Source: Chloroflexota bacterium (GTDB lineage Bacteria > Chloroflexota > UBA6077 > FW602-bin22 > JAMCWG01). From it: a DNA stretch of 48,648 nt. Below are positions 42,847 through 48,648 of the stretch, in pieces (position 1 is the first letter of the stretch; every line of letters begins with the position of its first letter). The stretch is taken from positions 1 to 48,648 of the forward strand of contig JAMCWG010000125.1 of NCBI GenBank assembly GCA_023475235.1. The letters are read 5' to 3'. Under the pieces are notes generated by a model. It saw nothing but the letters and a program-made list of their open reading frames with translations, did not search any database and was not told where the DNA came from. A program made the translations under genes and the position numbers.

Positions 42847-43545
42847 TTACTCGTCCTGGCCCGACGGGATCCCAGCGCTGGCTTCGAGGGCCTTGACCCG
42901 CTTCTCCAGGGACTGGAAGGTGGCTTTGGTCGGCACATCGAACTTGTCGTCGTTGCCGATAACCTTGACGAATCCGGTCGAATCGAACGGGAAGTTCACG
43001 GTCACGGCGGAGTCGCTATGGACGCCACCCGAGGCGTCCACCCAGGTAGAAACACCACCGGGGGCCTTGCCGCCGGTGCTGCCGGCCCAGTTCGCGATCC
43101 AGCCAGTAGTTACGGTGGACTTGCCGTCCCATCCGCTAACGGTGAAGCCGCACATCGGTATGCTGGTCTCCGAGCCCGCTTTCTTGGGGAACATCCACTG
43201 GACGTACCCATTGGCATCCGGCCCACTCCCAGGGGTTGTGCCGGGCAGCGTGCACCAGGATTCTTCCAGGGTGAGGCCATCAGGTACCTTCGCCGACAAA
43301 ACGACCTTGGTCCAGTTCACGTTTGCCTGGGTGTTGAACGCTTTGCCCACAAAGGTGATCGTTCCGGCCTTGGCGTCTGCCTTTGCTCCATAGGCTACCT
43401 TAACCCCAGGAGTGCCAGCGACAAAGCTGGTCGTGCCGGTCAACCGCGGGAAATCCCCGCTTGCCACGATAGCCGGGCCGGGCAACAGCAGAGCGACGAT
43501 CACAACTACCGCGATGAGAAGCGGAAGCCGCATTCTCTTTACCAT
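42847..43545 (-). CDS. Secreted protein of unknown function
   Basis: A 232-residue protein with a typical signal peptide (basic MVKRMR, hydrophobic 7-22, cleavage near PAIVASG). The mature part is beta-rich, with SFVAGTPGVKVAYGAK, VKVPDGLTLEESW and GWDGKSTVTTGW segments. Two Cys (in ESWCTLPG and IPMCGFTV) are positioned for a disulfide. A short C-terminal coiled coil (KATFQSLEKRVKALEAS) ends the protein, suggesting oligomerisation. I do not recognise the family. Start ATG 43545 has AAAGGAG about 11 nt upstream. A GGCAA-ACCC-TTGCC palindrome is about 140 bp upstream. Confidence 0.75.
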   Translation of the reverse strand: MVKRMRLPLLIAVVVIVALLLPGPAIVASGDFPRLTGTTSFVAGTPGVKVAYGAKADAKAGTITFVGKAFNTQANVNWTKVVLSAKVPDGLTLEESWCTLPGTTPGSGPDANGYVQWMFPKKAGSETSIPMCGFTVSGWDGKSTVTTGWIANWAGSTGGKAPGGVSTWVDASGGVHSDSAVTVNFPFDSTGFVKVIGNDDKFDVPTKATFQSLEKRVKALEASAGIPSGQDE

Positions 43546-43685
43546 GACTTTCTGTGCTCCTTTTCCTAAGTTTTTGGTCCTGCCCCACAGTCTAGATTAC
43601 GAGGTACAGATGCCGAGATGTCTTGATACTACCCTCGGGTCCCTGGTCCGGCTTCGCTGGTCTTTGTTCACCCCCTTTCATTTTT

Positions 43686-43699
43686 GGCAAACCCTTGCC
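43686..43699. promoter_or_regulatory. GGCAA-ACCC-TTGCC palindrome
   Basis: Same half-sites and 4-bp centre as 6366-6379. It lies about 140 bp upstream of the secreted-protein gene on the minus strand. Confidence 0.4.
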
Positions 43700-43793
43700 T
43701 ATTCTTTTCAAGCACAGCCAACAACTGCATATCGCTGGGCTTATTGTAGACATTCCGCCAGCAAAAATCAATGCCCCGCTTCGGCATCCGCCA

Positions 43794-43914
43794 GGGTCTT
43801 TCGGTTATCGAGATCGAGCATGTTTTCGTAGGGGGCGCACCCGCGTGTGCGCCCTGGCTGTCCAGGGCCGACACGCGGGCCGACGCCTGCGCAGAACAAA
43901 CAATCGAAAGACCC
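43794..43914. repeat. Inverted-repeat element with GGGTCTTTCGGTT ends
   Basis: GGGTCTTTCGGTT (43794-43806) faces AATCGAAAGACCC (43902-43914). The inside carries the GCGCACCCGCGTGTGCGC and GGCCGACACGCGGGCCG units. The ends match those at 29157-29297. The rest of 43546-43973 shows no supported gene. Confidence 0.55.
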
Positions 43915-43973
43915 CGCGGCATTCACCTTGTCGCCGGCTTTGCTCCTGGCGGAGGGTCATCTACGGAACGTTC

Positions 43974-44723
43974 CTAGTCCAGCAACTCCCCCACAATGTC
44001 TTTAACACAGTTTTCCAGTGTTAGCCGTGGGGATTTTACCACAATTACACGCGGTGTCAATATCAGCCGGGCGAAGCTCAACAGCCCGATCGCTACGCGC
44101 CCCGGCCCGTACTTGGACCGGCCGTGGAGCCGGGAGCGGTGGGTCACCGCGATCTCGCCGACCCGGTATCCCTGCCACGCCACCAGCAACGGGATGTACC
44201 GGTGCTGATCGCGGGTCAAGCATAGATGGTCAACGACGGAGCGGCGATATGCCTTCAGCCCGCAGTTGATGTCGTGCAGGTCGGCGCCGGCAAAGCGCCG
44301 CAGGGCCCAGTTGAAGAGCACCGACTGCAGCCGCTTGGAGGGGGAGTCCTGCCGCTGCGCCCGCCAGGCACATATCAAATCGTAGCCATCGTCCAGCGCG
44401 GCCACCATTCGCGGGACCTCGGCCGGCACATCCTGCAGGTCGCCGTCCATCGTCACCACTACGCCTCCCCGGCTCAGCCGGAAGCCGGCCATCAGGGCCG
44501 CCGTCTTCCCGTAATGGCGATTGAGGCGCGCCGCCCGCACCCGCCCATCGGCGGCGTGAAGCTCCCGCAGCCGGTCGAAGGTGCCGTCGGTGCTGCCGTC
44601 GTCCACGAACATCACCTCATAGTCCGTGCCCGCCAGGGCACTCCGTAGCTCCGCCACCAGCGGGCCGACATTCTCTGCTTCGTTGAGGACGGGGATGACG
44701 ATGGACAGCGGCAGGTCTACCAA
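43974..44723 (-). CDS. GT2 glycosyltransferase, polyprenyl-phosphate-sugar synthase-like
   Basis: A 249-residue DPM1/bactoprenol-glucosyltransferase-type GT-A enzyme with LSIVIPVLNEAENVG, MFVDDGSTDGT, TMDGDLQDVP (DxD) and the RSRLHGRSKYGPGR segment. The family usually continues into two or more membrane helices after this segment. Here only about 40 residues follow, ending in an AT-rich stretch (IVVKSPRLTLENCVKDIVGELLD). The catalytic domain is intact. TTG 44723 directly abuts the GGGGTGAGGG arm of a repeat. It could make the substrate for the GT-C enzyme at 39855. Confidence 0.85.
   Translation of the reverse strand: MVDLPLSIVIPVLNEAENVGPLVAELRSALAGTDYEVMFVDDGSTDGTFDRLRELHAADGRVRAARLNRHYGKTAALMAGFRLSRGGVVVTMDGDLQDVPAEVPRMVAALDDGYDLICAWRAQRQDSPSKRLQSVLFNWALRRFAGADLHDINCGLKAYRRSVVDHLCLTRDQHRYIPLLVAWQGYRVGEIAVTHRSRLHGRSKYGPGRVAIGLLSFARLILTPRVIVVKSPRLTLENCVKDIVGELLD
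44033..44060 (-). promoter_or_regulatory. Consensus-like promoter at the 3' end of the GT2 gene
   Basis: TTGACA (44060-44055) and TAAAAT (44038-44033) with a 16-bp spacer on the minus strand. It lies inside the last codons of the GT2 gene and reads toward the secreted-protein gene at 43545. Confidence 0.55.
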
Positions 44724-44936
44724 CCCTCACCCCTGTCCCCTCGCCACTTTTCCACTGAGGAAAGGCAGGTGGCGAGAACCAATCCGACCCTCATCCCCGA
44801 CCCTCGCCAGAGGCGAGTCGCTCTCCGAAGGCGAGTCGCCTCTGGCGACCTTCGGAGACTTCTCCCTTCCAGGGAGAAGGGAACGTACCGGCGGGTTCCC
44901 TCTCCCTTTGGGAGAGGGCCAGGGTGAGGGGCGATT
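44724..44936. repeat. Palindromic repeat cluster abutting the GT2 start
   Basis: CCCTCACCCCTGTCCCC begins directly beside the GT2 start codon. Further units include the GAGTCGC...GCGACTC inverted pair (within 44813-44838) and TTCTCCCTTCCAGGGAGAA (44861-44879), ending near GGGAGAGGGCCAGGGTGAGG. No gene is supported. Confidence 0.75.
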
Positions 44937-45014
44937 GCTGCCGAACGCCATTACCTGTCGTTGTCACGCTGATAGCCGGGCGCTCCTTCCTGAGGCCTGC
45001 TGCCGATCCCGCTC

Positions 45015-46178
45015 CTAGAGCACCTTTCTGTAGAGGGCCACGATCTCGTCCTCAGTGGCGGAGCGGGGATTATTGGCCGGGCTGCCGCTGGCGATGGCGT
45101 CCCTGGCCATCTGCGGCGCCGCCTCCATAAACTTGTCCGGGTCGATACCATACTCGCGCACGCCCGGTATCTCGAGGTCGTGGCAGAGCACGGCGATGGC
45201 CCGCACCGCCGCAGGGGCCGTCCGTCCGGCGCCCATCACCTCGGCGACGGCGGCCAGGCGAGCGGCGGCCGCTTCCTGGTTGAACCGGGTCACCGCGGAC
45301 AGCAGCATCGCGTTCGAGAGGCCGTGCGGCACGTGGAAGTACGCCCCGATGGGCCGCGACATGCCGTGGATGAGGGCAACCGAAGCGTTGCTGAAGGCCA
45401 TCCCCGCCTCCAGCGCCCCCAGCGCCATCTGCTCTCGAGCGACGGCGTCGTTCCCGTCGGCCCACGCCCGGCGGATGTTCTTCGCCACGCGCTCCATCGC
45501 TGACAGGGCCAGGGCATCGCTGACGGGATTGGCCCGCTTCGAGATATACGCCTCCAGAGCGTGGATGAAGGCGTCTACGCCGCTGCCGGCCGTCACCTCC
45601 TGGGGGCAGGTCATGGTCAGCGTGTAATCCACCAGCGACACAGTGGGAATGATGAAGGGACTGCCGATGAGCATCTTCACCCTGGTCTGCGGGTCGGTGA
45701 TGATGGTGAACCGGGTCGCTTCGCTGCCCGTTCCGGCCGTGGTGGGGATACAGACTAAGGGCAGCTTGGGTGCGGGCACTTTGTCCTGGCCCATATAATC
45801 GGTCATCGCTCCGGGGTTGGTGGCCATCACGGCGATGGCCTTGCCGGCATCCATCGGCGCGCCGCCGCCCAGCGCCATCACTACGTTACAGCCCTCGCGG
45901 CGGAGGACCGCCAGGCCACGCTCGACGTGCTCGGTGGTAGGCTCGGTGTTCACCTCCGAGAAGAGCGTAACCTCCAGACCCTGCTCCCGCAGGGAGGCGA
46001 CCACCGGCTCGACGTGGCCCAGCCTGACCAGGTTCTGGTCGGTGACCAGCAGGGCGCGGCCGCCACCACCGGGGCCGGCTCCTTCCTGCGCCAGCCGCCT
46101 GGCCTCCACACCGGCCCGCTGGCTGGCCCCCGCGCCGACTACGAGTAACGATGGTATGCGAAAATCAAAGGTGGCCAT
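45015..46178 (-). CDS. Iron-containing alcohol dehydrogenase family protein
   Basis: A 387-residue group III alcohol dehydrogenase that reduces or oxidises a small alcohol, semialdehyde or hydroxyacid with NAD(P). NAD-binding ALGGGAPMDAGKA (GGG-x2-D) is present, as are the metal ligands in GSGVDAFIHALEAY (Asp, His), VALIHGMSRPIG (His) and HVPHGLSNAML (His). Start ATG 46178 follows GGAGGAG. It is the last gene of a minus-strand set with the CoA-transferase and hydroxy-acid oxidase upstream. Family members act on 4-hydroxybutyrate or related acids; the substrate here is unproven. Confidence 0.9.
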   Translation of the reverse strand: MATFDFRIPSLLVVGAGASQRAGVEARRLAQEGAGPGGGGRALLVTDQNLVRLGHVEPVVASLREQGLEVTLFSEVNTEPTTEHVERGLAVLRREGCNVVMALGGGAPMDAGKAIAVMATNPGAMTDYMGQDKVPAPKLPLVCIPTTAGTGSEATRFTIITDPQTRVKMLIGSPFIIPTVSLVDYTLTMTCPQEVTAGSGVDAFIHALEAYISKRANPVSDALALSAMERVAKNIRRAWADGNDAVAREQMALGALEAGMAFSNASVALIHGMSRPIGAYFHVPHGLSNAMLLSAVTRFNQEAAAARLAAVAEVMGAGRTAPAAVRAIAVLCHDLEIPGVREYGIDPDKFMEAAPQMARDAIASGSPANNPRSATEDEIVALYRKVL

Positions 46179-46212
46179 CGAACTGCTCCTCCAGCCGCTT
46201 CCTGGCTTGTCC

Positions 46213-47400
46213 TCAGACAGCTCCCTCGCTATGCATCCGGGTGATTTCCCCCGCAGTGAAGCCCAACTCGCCCAGCACCTCGTCGGTGTGCTCGCCCAGG
46301 GCTGGAGGCGGCCGGTGCACCCCGGCCGGGCTCTCCGAGAAGCGATACGGCACGCCCGGTATCTCGATCTCGCCGGCCCTGCTGTGCCGGACTGTCTGGC
46401 GCAGCCCGAGGTGCTGGACCTGCGCGTCCTCGAAGACCTGCTGAATGTTGCGAATGGGGCCGGCGGGCACCTGCGCCCTGTCCAGCGTAGCGACCACCTC
46501 GTCGGTGGTCATCGTGGCGAAGCGTTCCTCGATCAGGTCGGTCATCGCCTGGACGTTATGTACCCGGTCCGCGTTGTGCAGGAAGCGAGGGTCCTCGATC
46601 AGCGCGTCCAGCCCGACGGCGCGGCAGAAGCGCGCCCAGATGGCATCATTCCCGGCGGCAATGTTCACATAGCCGTCGCCCGTCCGGAATGTGTCGGAGG
46701 GAGCCAGCAGAGGGTGACGGTTCCCGGCAGCCTCCGGCACCTCGTGGGCGATGAGATAGCGGCCCGCCTGGAAGGCGAGCAGGGCCACCTGCCCGTCCAG
46801 CAGCGAGGTGTCCACATACTGTCCCTCTCCGCTCCGCTCGCGGTGGTAGAGGGCGGCCAGGATGGCATAGGCGGCGAACATCCCGGCCACGATATCGGCG
46901 ATGGCCACGCCTACCTTGGTGGGCGGCCCGCCCGGCTGGCCGGTTATGCTCATCAGCCCCCCCATTCCCTGCAGGATGGGGTCATAGGCGAGGCGCTGGA
47001 AGTCGGGGCCGTTCTGGCCGAAGCCGGAGATGGAGCAGAAGACGAGCCGCGGATTCCTGGCGTGCACGGCCGCGTAGCCGAAGCCCAAGCGGTCGATGGC
47101 GCCGGGACGGAAGTTCTGCAACAGCACGTCGCTGCGTTCGACCAGCCGCCACAGCGCCTCGGCCGCCGACGGCTTGCCCAGGTCCAGGGTCATGTCCCGC
47201 TTGTTGCGGTTCGTGCTCAGGAAGTACGCGCTCTCCCCGTCCTTGAACGGCGGGCCCCACCCGCGGGCCTCGTCCCCCTTGCCCGGCATCTCCACCTTGA
47301 CCACGTCCGCGCCCAGGTCGCCCAACATCATCGAGCAGAACGGCCCGGCCAGCGCCCGGGAGAGGTCGACTACTCTGATTCCTTGCAGTGGTCCCGGCAT
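46213..47400 (-). CDS. CaiB/BaiF (family III) CoA-transferase
   Basis: A 395-residue family III CoA-transferase moving CoA between carboxylic acids. Visible motifs are GIRVVDLSRALAGPFCSMMLGDLGADVVKVE, NRNKRDMTLDL, NFRPG, SISGFGQNGP, and VGVAIADIVAGM carrying the catalytic Asp. Length is normal. ATG 47400 lies 4 nt after AAGGAGG; the GTG three bases upstream is too close to the SD. The intergenic distance to the next gene is 34 bp, so the two are probably cotranscribed. Confidence 0.9.
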   Translation of the reverse strand: MPGPLQGIRVVDLSRALAGPFCSMMLGDLGADVVKVEMPGKGDEARGWGPPFKDGESAYFLSTNRNKRDMTLDLGKPSAAEALWRLVERSDVLLQNFRPGAIDRLGFGYAAVHARNPRLVFCSISGFGQNGPDFQRLAYDPILQGMGGLMSITGQPGGPPTKVGVAIADIVAGMFAAYAILAALYHRERSGEGQYVDTSLLDGQVALLAFQAGRYLIAHEVPEAAGNRHPLLAPSDTFRTGDGYVNIAAGNDAIWARFCRAVGLDALIEDPRFLHNADRVHNVQAMTDLIEERFATMTTDEVVATLDRAQVPAGPIRNIQQVFEDAQVQHLGLRQTVRHSRAGEIEIPGVPYRFSESPAGVHRPPPALGEHTDEVLGELGFTAGEITRMHSEGAV

Positions 47401-47476
47401 CACGCCTCCTTACACAGCTTGAGATGCTCTATTATTGTCATCTATGGTCATCCGAGGCCCTTGCCTCGGGGTGGCA

Positions 47477-48496
47477 TCACTCTCTGCGCCACAGCACCTG
47501 TGGCCCGACCTCCGACAGGCTGTTGCAGCCGGTCAGGACCATAGCCGCCCGCAGCTCCTCGGCCAGCGTCTCCAGCATCAGGCGCACCCCTTCGGCGCCG
47601 CCGCCAACTGCCGCGATAGCAAGCGGCCTTCCCACCAGCACGGCATCGGCCCCCAGGGCGAGAAACTTGAGCACGTCGGTCCCGCTGCGCACGCCTCCGT
47701 CGGCCAGGATGGTGATGCGCCCCTTCACGGCGGCGGCGATGGCCGGCAGCACCTCCGCCGTCCCCGGCGTGTGGTCCAGGGCGCGCCCGCCGTGGTTGGA
47801 GACGACGATGGCGGCCGCACCGGCCCGGCAGGCGGCCTGGGCGTCCTCCACGGTCATCACGCCTTTTAGGATGAGCGGCAGAGGGGTAGCGGCCGCCAGC
47901 TCACGCAACTGGTCCACCGTCTTGGGCTCAACCGGCTGGCCGTTGCGGGTCATGTTGAGCAGGCCGGCCGCGTCGATGTCGATGCCGATGGCGGCCGCGC
48001 CGGCCTCCTCCGCCCGGCGAAAGTGGGCGACGATGGCCTCCTGCCCCCGCGGCTTGGTGACAGGGATGCCGCCGGCCTGCCGGACCGCCGCCAGCGTGGC
48101 GTTGTAGAGGAGGGGGAAGGGACCATCGCCGCCCATGCCGAGGGTCCCGGCCTGGCGGGCGCCCTCCAGCATGGCCAGGCAGAACTCCTCCTCGGACATC
48201 GCGTCGTTCACGTTCATTTTGACGCCGCCGATAGGGGCACCCAGGATGGGCATCGCCAGCCCCTTGCCGAAAAGGCTGAGGGCGATGTCGGGGCTGGCCA
48301 CCGTGTGAATGGTCCGCAGATTGAGGCGGACGGCGGCCAGGGCTTGGAAGTTGTTGATGAAGCCGGCGCCGCTGCCGACGCCGCCCATCCCCGGCATCTC
48401 GCCGGCACAGACCCGGCCATCGCACGCCGGGCAGACCCGGCAGGGCGGCATCAGCCGCTGGCGGGCCAGCTTTCGTATCTCAGCAAGCGTTGACAG
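47477..48496 (-). CDS. FMN-dependent alpha-hydroxy-acid oxidising protein
   Basis: A 339-residue TIM-barrel flavoenzyme of the lactate-oxidase/glycolate-oxidase family, in the clade with the N-terminal Cys-rich CRVCPACDGRVC stretch. The barrel shows VSNHGGRALD (catalytic His), LADGGVRSGTDVLKFLALGADAVLVGRP (FMN phosphate). The start is set at CTG 48496, 6 nt after a full AAGGAGG (48509-48503), because the protein then begins (M)STLAEIRKLARQ, the usual family start. GTG 48529 is the only standard start, but it lies in a repeat arm and would put the SD inside the coding region. Confidence 0.87.
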   Translation of the reverse strand: MSTLAEIRKLARQRLMPPCRVCPACDGRVCAGEMPGMGGVGSGAGFINNFQALAAVRLNLRTIHTVASPDIALSLFGKGLAMPILGAPIGGVKMNVNDAMSEEEFCLAMLEGARQAGTLGMGGDGPFPLLYNATLAAVRQAGGIPVTKPRGQEAIVAHFRRAEEAGAAAIGIDIDAAGLLNMTRNGQPVEPKTVDQLRELAAATPLPLILKGVMTVEDAQAACRAGAAAIVVSNHGGRALDHTPGTAEVLPAIAAAVKGRITILADGGVRSGTDVLKFLALGADAVLVGRPLAIAAVGGGAEGVRLMLETLAEELRAAMVLTGCNSLSEVGPQVLWRRE

Positions 48497-48523
48497 TTGG
48501 CGCCTCCTTTTGGAGCTGTTATA

Positions 48524-48583
48524 CCTCACCCCCCGCCCCCTCTCCGTAAACGGAGAGGGGGAGACCGAAGGTCGGGGGTGAGG
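48524..48583. repeat. 60-bp palindromic repeat, same family as the one in the MITE
   Basis: Begins CCTCACCCCC, centre CTCTCCGTAAACGGAGAG, ends GGGGGTGAGG. It matches 17997-18057 in both arms. The last 65 bases of the window after it contain no supported feature. Confidence 0.85.
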
Positions 48584-48648
48584 TCAGAACTGTCGATCTG
48601 GACTTGTACTCAATCTTTGTTTATGAACCCGCGGCCTGCTGCGGACCG

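Noticed and set aside
1-48648. CRISPR arrays, tRNA or rRNA genes
   Set aside because: Repeats seen are dispersed palindromes without regular spacers. No tRNA cloverleaf or rRNA segment was recognised by eye.

Overview
The window is a GC-rich bacterial segment with long, closely packed genes, strong Shine-Dalgarno (SD) sequences and many short palindromic repeats between genes. Gene content (c-type cytochromes, a Wzx/Wzy-type exopolysaccharide locus, radical SAM enzymes, GIN-domain protein, CaiB-type CoA-transferase) and the repeat style suggest a Chloroflexota-like organism, possibly from a metagenome. This placement is an inference; no rRNA or tRNA gene is visible to confirm it. Base 1 coincides with the outer end of an IS element, which may be why the window begins there.

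Layout. 1-1309: complete IS4-superfamily element. 1424-4415: NarL-type two-component pair (membrane sensor kinase, LuxR-type regulator). 4653-8250: three exported c-type cytochromes (diheme, triheme, monoheme) in separate transcription units, with terminators and a possible operator cluster. 8701-26242: a collinear extracellular-polysaccharide locus with a Wzz/BY-kinase, two single-domain GT2 enzymes, a TPR protein, a DegT aminotransferase, a hexapeptide acyltransferase, a Wzx flippase, a Wzy/O-antigen-ligase-type membrane protein, two methyltransferases, a double GT4 glycosyltransferase and three radical SAM proteins. A MITE with 9-bp target duplications splits it. 26367-28604: GIN-domain membrane protein and an enolase-superfamily dehydratase on the minus strand. 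28605-29491: repeat-rich spacer. 29492-37662: housekeeping and repair genes (mutL, hydrogenase-type maturation protease, PD-(D/E)XK-like protein, RidA, solute-binding protein, recF, PHP phosphoesterase, endonuclease III). 37757-39808: orphan PAS histidine kinase. 39855-44723: GT-C glycosyltransferase, secreted protein of unknown function and a polyprenyl-phosphate-sugar synthase-like GT2, all minus strand. 45015-48496: minus-strand catabolic trio (alpha-hydroxy-acid oxidase, CoA-transferase, iron-dependent alcohol dehydrogenase).

The polysaccharide genes read as one pathway: nucleotide-sugar modification, glycosyl transfer, flipping, polymerisation and length control. The radical SAM trio is the unexplained part. 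The GT2 at 43974-44723 could make the lipid-linked sugar used by the GT-C enzyme at 39855-42524.

The most unusual signals are: (i) three genes whose best start, judged by SD spacing and conserved N-terminus, is ATC, ATC or CTG (sensor kinase, recF, hydroxy-acid oxidase); (ii) palindromic repeat cassettes that sit inside a MITE, lie in frame inside a glycosyltransferase gene, supply a stop codon, and abut two start codons; (iii) a cytochrome with a CXCH heme motif; (iv) a repeated NGCAA-N4-TTGCN palindrome upstream of the triheme cytochrome gene, seen again upstream of the secreted-protein gene.
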